NCBI GenBank assembly: GCA_023228995.1
Contig: JALOAD010000004.1
Location: forward strand, 62,001-126,000
Source: JALOAD01 sp023228995 [NCBI: Candidatus Muiribacterium halophilum]
GTDB lineage: Bacteria; Muiribacteriota; Muiribacteriia; Muiribacteriales
Length of the DNA: 64,000 nt
Direction of reading: 5' to 3'
Shown here one piece after another: positions 43,911-53,266 of the stretch. The first letter of the stretch is position 1, and each line of letters begins with the position of its first letter. Position numbers and translations under genes: made by a program. Below the pieces are notes generated by a model, which saw only the letters and a list, made by a program, of their open reading frames with translations, made no database searches and was not told where the DNA came from.

Positions 43911-45980
43911 TTATCTAAGAAAATCTATAAGAGATCTCTGAATAATTGAAGCTCCAGTCTGCAAAGCTGCATTCTGAACATTTTCTTCCATTTTCATTTT
44001 CATAATTGTTTCAGCTATATCGACATCTTCTACATTAGAAAGAAGATTTGTAGTATTTATTCTAACATCTTCAAGCTTACTCTGTGAAGTCTCGGCAGCA
44101 ATCATTCTTGCACCAATTTTTGATCTGTGTTCAAGTATTTTTTCAATTATTCTATCAATTCTGCCAAGATTTTCTTCTAATGCATCTCTATCACCTTTAT
44201 AAAGGTTGTCTCTTATATCCATAACAACACTAAAAGTTCCAATATCCTGAGGATCTTTTATTTCTGTAGGGTAATTATAATAGTTTCCTGTATATTTATC
44301 AATAAAACCTAGTTTTGAAAAAATATCTTCTTCTCTGTTTTCTATATTCATCTCTCCTGGATGTTCTGAATTCAATACTAATCTAAAATTTCTAGGACCA
44401 CCCGCTGGTTCTATATCTTCCTCTACAGTAGCATAAACACCAGCCTGTGCATTATTTATTTTTTTCGCCAAAGTATCAAGTGTATCACTATCAGCATCAA
44501 TATTAATAATTGCTCCATTAACAACAACTCTACCATCTTCCATACCAGGAATTGTATTTAAATAAGTTGATTTCATAGCATTTCTATTTGCTGCTTGAAC
44601 ACTAACAGTTCCTTCAAGTTTGTTCATAACATTCATATTTTCAAGAATATTTCCTCTTGTATTAATACCTATACCTGAGAAAAAACCCATATTACCCGCA
44701 TTATTTATATCACCTTTTTCTTTTATTTCAAGAGGTTTTCCAGAATCTGCCTTTATATTAAACAATCCTGTATTTCTATCAAAAGTAAATTCTGATACAC
44801 CAGCTTTAGGATCATTTGCAACAGCATTCATAAACTGTCTTACAGTACCATAATCATTGAGTATAAACTGTTTTCCATTTATAAATACTTCACCTGTTGC
44901 CTGAGATGGAACCATTGCAGCAAAATTATCACTATCAGGATTAAAAGGTGGTGGTTGCGGTAAGGCTGAAACTTTATCTGATGTTTTATCAGATTCATAC
45001 ATAAATATTTCTTTACCAGATTCTTCAGCTTTAAATTTTAATTTAAAATAATCAACATTATCTACTGTGTTTTTTTCCACAATAGCTTTTACACCAATAG
45101 CTTTTTCATTTACCATATCAGCAATATCAATTATTGAATGCACATCAGCATTATAAGATATAGTTGCAGAATATCCTCCTTCAACACCAATAGTAAAACT
45201 TGTTGATTCAGGAGCAGCATTAGGATGAATAGGAACAGGATTAGGAATTTGTATATCACCGTCAAAATTTGCAACATCATTAAGAGGAAGATTCTGATCT
45301 TTTATTTTCATACTCCCACTTGTTATCTCATGGGATTCAGCACTAAATATATTATTTCCAGAATCATTTATTGTTATTGCTATAGATTGTTGTATCTGTC
45401 TTTCAATATCTTTGGAATTACCCATATATTTAACATCTGTCATACTTCTCATATTAATATTTATTCTATCTTCATTATTAGGATCCATAAAATCATGAGT
45501 AGTAACATTTGGTGACTGTCCAGAATCTTCGCCATAAAAGGCTGAAAAAGGTTTATATCTGGTATTTGTACCAGAAAATATATAATCTCCTCTAAATTCA
45601 GTATTTGCAGTATCAAAAATACCATTAAGAAGTTGATCCACATCAGTTGCAAGAGAATCTCTATCCTGTTGTTCAAGTGTGTCGTTTGCACCATATATGC
45701 ACTTTGTTCTTATAGAGTTAAGAAGATCCACAGTATGACCCAAAGCACTATCACATGTGTTAAGCCATTCCATTCCATCATCAATGTTTCTGATAAACTG
45801 TTCACTTTCAGTGATTTTTGTTCTAAATCCCATTCCAAGAACTGTATTAATAGGATCATCTTCCGCAAGCACAAATCTTTTTCCTGTGGAGAGCTGATTT
45901 GAAAATTTATCCATTCTCTGAAGACTTTTCTGTATATTATATAATACATTATTTGAAAGCATTGAATTTGTAACTCTCAT
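43911..45980 (-). CDS. flgL: Hook-filament junction protein FlgL, enlarged
   Basis: Second hook-filament junction protein. It has flagellin-like ends (MRVTNSMLSNNVLYNIQKSLQRMDKFSNQLSTGKR; DVDIAETIMKMKMEENVQNAALQTG). At 689 aa it is about twice the usual 300-400. Extra modules lie between: about 260-330 and 483-560 resemble hook-IN motifs, and about 363-440 (EVFINGKQFILNDYGTVRQFM) closely matches FliD 147-222. It sits 13 bp after flgK and 15 bp before fliW. Confidence 0.96.
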   Translation of the reverse strand: MRVTNSMLSNNVLYNIQKSLQRMDKFSNQLSTGKRFVLAEDDPINTVLGMGFRTKITESEQFIRNIDDGMEWLNTCDSALGHTVDLLNSIRTKCIYGANDTLEQQDRDSLATDVDQLLNGIFDTANTEFRGDYIFSGTNTRYKPFSAFYGEDSGQSPNVTTHDFMDPNNEDRININMRSMTDVKYMGNSKDIERQIQQSIAITINDSGNNIFSAESHEITSGSMKIKDQNLPLNDVANFDGDIQIPNPVPIHPNAAPESTSFTIGVEGGYSATISYNADVHSIIDIADMVNEKAIGVKAIVEKNTVDNVDYFKLKFKAEESGKEIFMYESDKTSDKVSALPQPPPFNPDSDNFAAMVPSQATGEVFINGKQFILNDYGTVRQFMNAVANDPKAGVSEFTFDRNTGLFNIKADSGKPLEIKEKGDINNAGNMGFFSGIGINTRGNILENMNVMNKLEGTVSVQAANRNAMKSTYLNTIPGMEDGRVVVNGAIINIDADSDTLDTLAKKINNAQAGVYATVEEDIEPAGGPRNFRLVLNSEHPGEMNIENREEDIFSKLGFIDKYTGNYYNYPTEIKDPQDIGTFSVVMDIRDNLYKGDRDALEENLGRIDRIIEKILEHRSKIGARMIAAETSQSKLEDVRINTTNLLSNVEDVDIAETIMKMKMEENVQNAALQTGASIIQRSLIDFLR

Positions 45981-45993
45981 ATCTTCCCTCCCA

Positions 45994-48921
45994 TTATCTT
46001 ATCAGATTAATAATAGTATTAAGCATACTATCCATAGTACTGATAATTTTTGCAGCAGCATTATATGTATGCTGAAATTTAACCATATTTGTCATTTCTT
46101 CATCAAGAGAAACACCTGAAACCTGTTGTCTCACATTTTCAAGTTTTTCAATAAGTAAAGTCTGATTATCATTTATTCTTCTAACTTCATTAGCCTGAGT
46201 ACCTATTTCAGAAACAGTTTGATTAAAAAATTCATTAAAAGTAGCTGTTCCACTATCCATAGTCATAGCAAATTTTAAATTTGCCATATTAAGTGCATTT
46301 TTACCAGAACCAACACCCGAACTTATAGGAAGACCGTTAGCTCCATTATTTTCATTATCTCTTGCCGCTGCAGCAAGTTGAGTTACATCAAGCTGTAGAT
46401 TTCTTTTTACACCCATACTAAGTGCAGCACCTTTTTGAGGATATCCATCTATAGTACCTGAATAACTGTCAAAAAAACTTCTCTGAGATTTGTTATCAGA
46501 ACCAAATCCTTTAAAATGTTCAGAGTTTATACCATGCATTATACTATAAGCTAATTCATCAAGTTCATTCATATAACTTTTTACTACTTCATCTCTTGAT
46601 TCAAGAAGACCTTTTAATTTTCCACCACTAAGGACTTTTCTTATATCTATATTTGCCTGACCAGTCCCCCTTATTGTAAATTCAACATCAGGTATAAGTC
46701 CCTCAACTCTATTTGAACTCCATTCAGTATCAGCACCATCATAATTAAATATAGCATTTCTACCATAAAAACTCTTTGGTCCCATTCCATTATATGTACC
46801 CTCAGAAACTCCGAGATTTTCAAGAATATTACCAGAATTATCTCTTATAGCAATTTCTCCACCTGTAACACTCTCAATATATAATCTAGATTTCCCTTCA
46901 GCATCTTTTATTATTTCAGCTTTTCCATCAACACCAGAAAACACAAGTTGATTATTTATTTCTTCAACCATAAGAGCAAGAGAATCATTTGTACTATTAA
47001 TATCTATTGTTGCAATATTTCCATTAGAATCTTCAATTTCAAATTGTGAATTTATACCAAGACCAATGCCTCTTTTATAAATATCCTCAACACATTCATC
47101 AGAAACCATATTCCCCATTATCATCTTACCATAAGGAGGAGTTCCTAGATTTGGAAGCTCATTTCCATAAAAAATACCTAAAGCTGATAAAATAGTTCCA
47201 TCACCTTTATCATCTATAGTAAAATTATAATCTCCATCAGTTCCTTCAAGTATAAGTCTAAAATTACCATTTGTCTGTTCTTGTATTATCGCTTTTACAC
47301 CAGCATCTGATTTATTTATATTATCTGCTATATTCTGTAAAGAATCACCAGATAAAGGATCAACTTTTATATTTAAGTTTTTTCCATTAAGTCCTATTGT
47401 ATATGTACCTGGTGGAACAGTTGCAAAGTTTAAAGGAACTTCTTTTTCAACAAATTCAGTAGTTCCTTCAAGTCCATTCACAAGACCCATTTTTCTTAAA
47501 AAATTAGAATTTCCGCTATTAAGTTTAATTTGATTATCAAGTCCCGAGTTTGCAGATTCAAGTATTATCCTGTTTTCATAAAGTTTTGCTTTTACACCTG
47601 AACCAGAATCATTTATATAATCTATTATATCATTTAAAGTATCAGATGAAGGATCAACATAGATTTTTTTACCATTTATTTCAAAATGCCCCGGTGTAAA
47701 TTCAGATTTTATTCCTACAATAATATCATCACCAGCTGCTACAGGTGCATCAAATACAATACTTCCTGTTGCTTTATCTGCAAAATAGCTATTTGGATTC
47801 AAAGCAAGCTCGTTAGGATCATTTACTTTTGTATAAGCCATACCATTGACTGAAACTGTCATATTGTCAGACATATACTCATTATTAATATAAAATTCCT
47901 CAGTTGCACCATCTCCAGTAAATCTTTTAGTCTGTTCTGTATTTCCGATATAATTAAGATTTTTTTCTTCATAAGGTAAATAAATATTACCTTCTATCAT
48001 GCTTTTTCTTGCAGTCTGCTTTACATTTATTGTATGAGACTGATTTATAGCAGATGAATTTGCAAAAACAGTAAGAATATCTTTATTTGAACTTTGAGGA
48101 ATATAGTCTTTTTCCCATCTAACATCTACCATATCTTCATTATCTCTATTTTCAACTGCAACAAGTTTATTATAATGCTGTCCCTGAATTATAGGTCTTC
48201 CGTTAACAGACACTACAAGTTCATCTTCAGTTCCTTTATAAACTGTAGCAATATTAACCAATTCAGAAAGATCATCAAGCAACTTATCTCTTTTATCTAA
48301 AAGATCATTAGGATTATTGTTAACATTTTTAATACTTGTTATTTTTTGATTTAAAGAAGAAACTTCTTCGACTATTCTATTAACTTCATCAACACGCTGA
48401 AAAATCTCAGTATTTATATTTTCTTTTAAACCCTGTAATTCTTCATAAGTCTGGGCAAAAGAATTTGATAATGATACACCATTCTCGATAACAACTCTTC
48501 TTGTTGCTGGAGTTTCAGGATCATTAGAAACATCCTCAAGTCCCTGCCAAAATCTATCAAGCACAGAACGAATTCCATTATCTGAAGGTTCATTTATTAA
48601 AAGTTCAACCTGTTGAAGATTCTGATATAAGCTTTCATAACGAGCAAATTTCTGATTTTCCTGTTGAAATCTTGCATCAAAAAAATCCATCTTTATCCTA
48701 GTTATTTGAGATACAGTAACACCTTGACCAATTTGTCCAGGAAATGCAAGTGCTTGCATACTAGGAGTAGTAAAAGGATTTGCAGACGCAAGGTCGGCTC
48801 TCTGCCTTGTATATCCTTCAGTATTAGCATTTGCTATATTGTGTGCAGTTACATCAAGAGCAAGTCTACTTGAAGTTATAGCACTTTTGGCGATTTCAAA
48901 CCCCATGAAAGTTGAAATCAT
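45994..48921 (-). CDS. flgK: Hook-associated protein FlgK, enlarged
   Basis: First hook-filament junction protein. The N-terminus (GFEIAKSAITSSRLALDVTAHNIANANTEGYTRQRADL) and C-terminus (VSGVSLDEEMTNMVKFQHTYNAAAKIISTMDSML) are canonical. At 975 aa it is much longer than the usual 450-650. The middle holds a small beta domain (about 330-408), like the pair in FliD, and three successive hook-IN type repeats (about 410-487, 505-590, 625-715). GAGGAGGGTG precedes the ATG. It follows flgN, the gene for its likely export chaperone. Confidence 0.96.
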   Translation of the reverse strand: MISTFMGFEIAKSAITSSRLALDVTAHNIANANTEGYTRQRADLASANPFTTPSMQALAFPGQIGQGVTVSQITRIKMDFFDARFQQENQKFARYESLYQNLQQVELLINEPSDNGIRSVLDRFWQGLEDVSNDPETPATRRVVIENGVSLSNSFAQTYEELQGLKENINTEIFQRVDEVNRIVEEVSSLNQKITSIKNVNNNPNDLLDKRDKLLDDLSELVNIATVYKGTEDELVVSVNGRPIIQGQHYNKLVAVENRDNEDMVDVRWEKDYIPQSSNKDILTVFANSSAINQSHTINVKQTARKSMIEGNIYLPYEEKNLNYIGNTEQTKRFTGDGATEEFYINNEYMSDNMTVSVNGMAYTKVNDPNELALNPNSYFADKATGSIVFDAPVAAGDDIIVGIKSEFTPGHFEINGKKIYVDPSSDTLNDIIDYINDSGSGVKAKLYENRIILESANSGLDNQIKLNSGNSNFLRKMGLVNGLEGTTEFVEKEVPLNFATVPPGTYTIGLNGKNLNIKVDPLSGDSLQNIADNINKSDAGVKAIIQEQTNGNFRLILEGTDGDYNFTIDDKGDGTILSALGIFYGNELPNLGTPPYGKMIMGNMVSDECVEDIYKRGIGLGINSQFEIEDSNGNIATIDINSTNDSLALMVEEINNQLVFSGVDGKAEIIKDAEGKSRLYIESVTGGEIAIRDNSGNILENLGVSEGTYNGMGPKSFYGRNAIFNYDGADTEWSSNRVEGLIPDVEFTIRGTGQANIDIRKVLSGGKLKGLLESRDEVVKSYMNELDELAYSIMHGINSEHFKGFGSDNKSQRSFFDSYSGTIDGYPQKGAALSMGVKRNLQLDVTQLAAAARDNENNGANGLPISSGVGSGKNALNMANLKFAMTMDSGTATFNEFFNQTVSEIGTQANEVRRINDNQTLLIEKLENVRQQVSGVSLDEEMTNMVKFQHTYNAAAKIISTMDSMLNTIINLIR

Positions 48922-48942
48922 AACACCCTCCTCTCTTAGCTA

Positions 48943-49410
48943 TCAGGCAACAGTATTAAATGTGTTTACTCTATGACCTTTATTATCTTTACTATAAGTA
49001 TTAGATTTATAAAGTTTTCTGAATAAATAGCCATAGAAAGAAGCTTCTGTCCTGAGAATACTATCGTTTATTGTTCTTATTTCACTATACTCTAAAATAC
49101 ATTTATGAATATGTTCCTGTATAGTGCTTATTTTTGTGTGAAGTTCATTATTATTAATGTTTTTATTAAGCAAAGATGTAATATTACACCCTTTGTATTC
49201 ACCTTCTGAAAAAAAATCTTTTATTTCTTTTTCAGTATATGCTATTTTTTTGGCAAGAAACTCTTCTTTTGAAATAATTGGCAGAAGATCTTCTGCCTTA
49301 TATTCTCCAAGAAGCAATGCTTTTTTATCATTTTCTACACATATAAGATCTAAAAAAGTTCTGTGAAGTTTTTCAAGTATTATAAAAATATCCGCTAAAT
49401 TATCTTCCAT
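48943..49410 (-). CDS. flgN: FlgN-like export chaperone
   Basis: Chaperone for FlgK and FlgL export. The 155-aa product is wholly helical and charged. FlgN proteins share little sequence beyond this type, so the call rests on N-terminal pattern (IILEKLHRTFLDLICVENDKKALLL), size, and position between flgM and flgK, where flgN is normally found. A GAGAGGGAG site precedes the ATG. Confidence 0.85.
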   Translation of the reverse strand: MEDNLADIFIILEKLHRTFLDLICVENDKKALLLGEYKAEDLLPIISKEEFLAKKIAYTEKEIKDFFSEGEYKGCNITSLLNKNINNNELHTKISTIQEHIHKCILEYSEIRTINDSILRTEASFYGYLFRKLYKSNTYSKDNKGHRVNTFNTVA

Positions 49411-49448
49411 ACTGATGCTCCCTCTCTTTTTATAGTTTTAGGGAAAAA

Positions 49449-49778
49449 TTAAAGAAGATTCTTGTAAAATCCTGTACTTATAAATTTTTCAGCTATAGCT
49501 TCAGCGTCGATTTTATAATTTCCGGAAGCTATTTTAGCTTTAATTTCCTCAACTTTATCCCATCTTACATCAGAAGCTCGATCAACTATTTCTTTTGCTT
49601 CCCTGATTTCTTTGCTTTCAGGAGATAGCTTGACCTCTTCATCCTTAAGTATGTTTGAGGAATTATTAGTCTTTGTGCTGTCTAGTTCTTTTTTGAACTT
49701 AGCACCATCAGCATTTTTTCTTCTTAATTTTTCAATATCATTATTGAATTGCTGTGTCCTAATTCCTTTGATATCCAT
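49449..49778 (-). CDS. flgM: Anti-sigma-28 factor FlgM
   Basis: Holds sigma-28 inactive until the hook is complete and FlgM is exported. From the ATG at 49778 the product is 109 aa: a disordered Asn/Lys-rich N-terminus, then the FlgM core VKLSPESKEIREAKEIVDRASDVRWDKVEEIKAKIASGNYKIDAEAIAEKFI, of which KIASGNYKIDAEAIAEK is diagnostic. GGAGGA precedes this ATG; a TTG five codons earlier overlaps that site. It heads flgM-flgN-flgK-flgL-fliW-csrA. Confidence 0.96.
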   Translation of the reverse strand: MDIKGIRTQQFNNDIEKLRRKNADGAKFKKELDSTKTNNSSNILKDEEVKLSPESKEIREAKEIVDRASDVRWDKVEEIKAKIASGNYKIDAEAIAEKFISTGFYKNLL

Positions 49779-49864
49779 TTTGACATCCTCCAAAATTGAA
49801 TTGCACCGACCTATAAGGTTCTTTTGTTATTGTTCTTTTTTATTATTATAGTCTTACACCTTAT

Positions 49865-49892
49865 ATATCGGATTGCACCAGTACTCACTTTA
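49865..49892 (-). promoter_or_regulatory. Sigma-28-type promoter of the flgM operon
   Basis: TAAA (49889-49892), 16 bp, TCCGATAT (49865-49872) on the minus strand, the best of the three matches to the SigD/FliA pattern. Predicted leader about 80 nt to the flgM ATG. It makes flgM-flgN-flgK-flgL-fliW-csrA a late (class 3) operon. Confidence 0.75.
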
Positions 49893-49908
49893 AATTTGTT
49901 TTAGCGGT

Positions 49909-50610
49909 TTAAGCAATATATAGTTGTTTATCTTTGTTTTTTGCAATATAGCTTTGTTTTACTGCCACAGCCAAAGAAATTATATACACCTCACCAGTGT
50001 TAATAGTTTCTATTATTCTCTCAACCGTATTACCAGTTGTTATTATATCATCAAATATAACTATTTTCGAGTTTTTTTTTAAAACCCCAAACATGTTTTT
50101 TTTAAAAACACCTTTAAGATTTTCATATCTTTCTGTTTTTTTTAAATTTTTCTGTTTTTTAGTCTTTATAATCTTTTTTAGACCATGCTCAGGAAATATT
50201 ATATCACATAAAAAAGCTAAATATTTTGCAATATAAAAAGAATGAAAAGGTTTTTCGTCTATTGAAGGAACAGTAAAAAGAAAATCTCCTTTAATATCAT
50301 AAGCTTCCATTAAAGCAAACACAGCATCTTTTAATTTTCTTTTATTTTTATTTATTTTAATTGATAGAATGTTTTTTCTTAATTGACCTTTATATTCACC
50401 TAAAAATAAAAATTCTTTAATTTCAGGATGTTTTTTCTTTAAAATAGAAATATTCTGATATTTTTCAATTTTTCTTTGTTTTATTTTTTTAAGACAAGAA
50501 TTACACAAATAACTTCTTTCCTTCTTACCACATACAAAACAACATGGAGGAAAGAAAAAATCAAATAATTTGTTACTATTTATTACAAATTGTCTTAAAT
50601 AATATCCCAC
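49909..50610 (-). CDS. ComF-family phosphoribosyltransferase-like protein
   Basis: ComF proteins function in DNA uptake in competent bacteria; the exact biochemical role is unclear. The product has an N-terminal zinc-finger segment (PPCCFVCGKKERSYLCNSCLKK) and a C-terminal PRPP-binding motif IVIFDDIITTGNTVERI. The start is uncertain: I place it at a GTG (50610, about 233 aa), overlapping lpxA by 35 bp; an ATG-started frame reaching 50694 would add 28 unlike residues. It ends the envelope operon. Confidence 0.85.
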   Translation of the reverse strand: MGYYLRQFVINSNKLFDFFFPPCCFVCGKKERSYLCNSCLKKIKQRKIEKYQNISILKKKHPEIKEFLFLGEYKGQLRKNILSIKINKNKRKLKDAVFALMEAYDIKGDFLFTVPSIDEKPFHSFYIAKYLAFLCDIIFPEHGLKKIIKTKKQKNLKKTERYENLKGVFKKNMFGVLKKNSKIVIFDDIITTGNTVERIIETINTGEVYIISLAVAVKQSYIAKNKDKQLYIA

Positions 50611-51367
50611 GCTCAGAAGACCTGATAAAAGAAAAGTATTCTTTTGCAATATCATTATCAATAGCACCAATCTCTTCAAGAGCTTGAGATACATTGTGAC
50701 CCTTTCTAAAAAGGATTTTATACACTTCTTTTATATTATTTATTTTTTCTTCAGAAAAATTATTTCTCTGAAATGCAATTACATTAAGACCTACTATCTT
50801 TGATGGATTACCATCAATTTTTATATAGGGAATTATATCTTTTATAACTTTAGAAGTTCCGCCAATTATCGAATAACTACCAATTTTGACGAATTGATGA
50901 ACAGCTGCAAGTCCACCTAGAATAGCATTAGAAAAAACTTCCACATGACCAGCTAGATTAACAGCATTAGACATAATTATATTGTTGTGAAGCACACAAT
51001 GATGTGCCACATGCGAATATGCCATAATAAGATTATTATCACCTATTCTAGTATATTCATCAACTTCACCTTCTGTTGCATTTATTGTTACAAATTCTCT
51101 TATTATATTATTTTTACCTATTCTTACTCCACTCTTTCCGCCACTAAAGTCTTTAGCCTGAGTTATAGTACCAATAACTGCCGATGGATAAACTTCAGTA
51201 TTATCGCCTAACACTGTATCACCATCAATATACGAATTTGACAATAATCTGCAATTATCACCAATTATTACATTTGGTCCAATATAAACATTTGGTCCAA
51301 TCTCAGTACCTTTACCAATTTGTGCACCTTCTGAAATATTAGCTCTTTCATGTATTAAATTTTTCAT
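50576..51367 (-). CDS. lpxA: UDP-N-acetylglucosamine acyltransferase LpxA
   Basis: First step of lipid A synthesis. The 263-aa product is a left-handed beta-helix of hexapeptide repeats (GAQIGKGTEIGPNVYIGPN). The catalytic His is in YSHVAHHCVLHNNIIMSNAV, followed by GHVEVFSNAILGGLAAVHQFVKIG. The C-terminal helical domain includes VIAFQRNNFSEEKI. It follows lpxC-fabZ by 15 bp. The stop is TAG. Confidence 0.97.
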   Translation of the reverse strand: MKNLIHERANISEGAQIGKGTEIGPNVYIGPNVIIGDNCRLLSNSYIDGDTVLGDNTEVYPSAVIGTITQAKDFSGGKSGVRIGKNNIIREFVTINATEGEVDEYTRIGDNNLIMAYSHVAHHCVLHNNIIMSNAVNLAGHVEVFSNAILGGLAAVHQFVKIGSYSIIGGTSKVIKDIIPYIKIDGNPSKIVGLNVIAFQRNNFSEEKINNIKEVYKILFRKGHNVSQALEEIGAIDNDIAKEYFSFIRSSERGILFKTICNK

Positions 51368-51382
51368 TAATTATTCCATCCT

Positions 51383-52660
51383 TTATGCATCAACTATTGA
51401 AAACATAAGGTCGCCTGAAGCTACAAGCTTTCCGTCAACACTTGCAAAACCTTCGACCCTACCCATGCTGCCTTTTAATTTTTTTAATCGAACTTCAAGC
51501 CTCAAAACATCTCCAGGAACAACTGGTTTTCTAAATCTAACCTTGTCAATACCTACAAAAAACGGTAATTTACCTTTATGTTCACCTTTAGACATCATAA
51601 AAACTCCAGATAGCTGTGCAAGAGCTTCTATTATAAGAACTCCTGGCATGACTGACCTTACCGGAAAATGTCCATTAAAATATTCTTCATTTGCAGTAAC
51701 ATTTTTTATACCAACACAATAAACATCATCTTCTTGTTCAATTATTTTATCAACAAGTAAAAATGGGTATCTATGAGGTATAATATTTCTAATTTGTTGA
51801 ATATCTAAAGCATTTTTTGCAGCTTTGTCACTTTTTATTTTAGCAACAATCTTTCTTGCAATTTCAACATTAACAGCATGACCAACTTTAATTGCTATAA
51901 CATGAGCTTTTATTGGCACTCCTATAAGACAAAGATCACCAATAAGATCAAGCATTTTATGTCTTACAAATTCATCTTCTGCTCTAAGTCCCTCTTTATT
52001 TAATACTTTTTCTTCATCAAGTCCTATAGTATTTTCAAGAGAACTTCCACCTGCTTTATTTAAATTTTTAAGTTTTTCAAAATCTTTATAAAAACCAAAA
52101 GTCCTTGCAAACATAATTTCTTTTTTAAATGTATCTTCATTTATGACAAGCTCTTTAAACTGTGAATTTATAACAGGATGATCATAATCTATAGTAAAAG
52201 AGATTTTAAATTCTTTATCAGGTTTTATTACAATAAAAGTATCTTTATTTGATATTTCAATTACCTCATTAACTTCATATACTTCCTGTTCTTTTTCAAG
52301 CTCTACTATTCCAACCTCTTCAAAAAGTTTTACAAAAGGTTCTGCACTTCCATCTCCAACAGGAAATTCATTAGAATTAATCTCAATATCAACATTAAAT
52401 ATGCCAAGTCCTGCACAAGCTGCAAGAATATGTTCAACAGTATATACTTCAAAACCATCTTTTTTTAAAGCTGTTCCTCTAACAACATCATATACATACT
52501 CTATATTTGCTTCAATTTTAGCTGGTGGATTCAAATCTTTTCTTATAAAATTAATTCCATTATCAATTCCAGCAGGTTTTATAACTGCTTCAACTTTATT
52601 TCCAGTATGAAGCCCTACTCCTGAAAATCTAACTTCACTTCTAATAGTTTTCTGTTTCAT
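51383..52660 (-). CDS. lpxC-fabZ: Bifunctional LpxC-FabZ (UDP-acyl-GlcNAc deacetylase / hydroxyacyl-ACP dehydratase)
   Basis: Fused enzyme of 425 aa from the ATG at 52660. Residues 1-275 are LpxC: VGLHTGNKVEAVIKPA, zinc ligand His in YTVEHILAACAG (about 77), HKMLDLIGDLCL, and GHAVNVEIARKI. Residues about 280-425 are FabZ: IRNIIPHRYPFLLVDKI and FNGHFPVRSVMPGVLIIEALAQ with catalytic His and Glu. The same fusion is known in Bacteroidetes and a few other diderms. It links lipid A synthesis with unsaturated/elongating fatty acid synthesis. Confidence 0.97.
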   Translation of the reverse strand: MKQKTIRSEVRFSGVGLHTGNKVEAVIKPAGIDNGINFIRKDLNPPAKIEANIEYVYDVVRGTALKKDGFEVYTVEHILAACAGLGIFNVDIEINSNEFPVGDGSAEPFVKLFEEVGIVELEKEQEVYEVNEVIEISNKDTFIVIKPDKEFKISFTIDYDHPVINSQFKELVINEDTFKKEIMFARTFGFYKDFEKLKNLNKAGGSSLENTIGLDEEKVLNKEGLRAEDEFVRHKMLDLIGDLCLIGVPIKAHVIAIKVGHAVNVEIARKIVAKIKSDKAAKNALDIQQIRNIIPHRYPFLLVDKIIEQEDDVYCVGIKNVTANEEYFNGHFPVRSVMPGVLIIEALAQLSGVFMMSKGEHKGKLPFFVGIDKVRFRKPVVPGDVLRLEVRLKKLKGSMGRVEGFASVDGKLVASGDLMFSIVDA

Positions 52661-52669
52661 CAATTCCCC

Positions 52670-53266
52670 TTAATAACTTACTTTGTAAACAATATTTTTG
52701 TATTTTTTGCCTTTTAAATTATAATTATTTTGTACATCGATTTCAATGTTTTCATAAAATAAATTAGGACTTATACTAACTCTATAACCTCTATTTCTCA
52801 TACCGCCTCTTTTTTCAATAATATAACTTAGACCTTCTGATAAAGGTTGATTATAAGCCCAACCCCATTGAAATTCTCCATCTTTATAAAAATAAGAGCC
52901 TGTAAAAGTAGCTGTATCATCTAAAAAAAAAGTACCTGATACATAATAATTAATATCTTCACTTTTGCTTGTTATATTAAAAGCACCTGCAAACATCATA
53001 ATAGTATCGTATTGACCCAAACACACTTTAGTATCATATATTTTTTTACCATTAAACTCATAATATCCAACATTTGCAAAAGAAGGTATAATTCCAAAAG
53101 AATATCTTTTAACTTTTGTAAATAAACCTTCAACCTCAAAATAATCATAACCAGTATTCATAGAATAATCCGGAACTAGTGAATAACCAGTTCCACCTAT
53201 AAAATCCATACTAAAAACATTAAAAATACATATAAACAAAAAAACAACTGTAAAACTAATTTTCAT
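52670..53266 (-). CDS. Exported, probably outer-membrane, protein of unknown function
   Basis: I do not recognise a family. The 198-aa product has a clear signal peptide (MKISFTVVFLFICIFNVFS, cleavage near residue 19). The rest is rich in Tyr, Phe and Gly with alternating polar and hydrophobic residues (YFEVEGLFTKVKRYSFGIIP; YYVSGTFFLDDTATFTGSYF), which suggests beta strands of a small barrel or lipid-binding fold. It overlaps lpxD by 11 bp and lies 9 bp before lpxC, so it is embedded in the lipid A operon. Confidence 0.8.
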   Translation of the reverse strand: MKISFTVVFLFICIFNVFSMDFIGGTGYSLVPDYSMNTGYDYFEVEGLFTKVKRYSFGIIPSFANVGYYEFNGKKIYDTKVCLGQYDTIMMFAGAFNITSKSEDINYYVSGTFFLDDTATFTGSYFYKDGEFQWGWAYNQPLSEGLSYIIEKRGGMRNRGYRVSISPNLFYENIEIDVQNNYNLKGKKYKNIVYKVSY

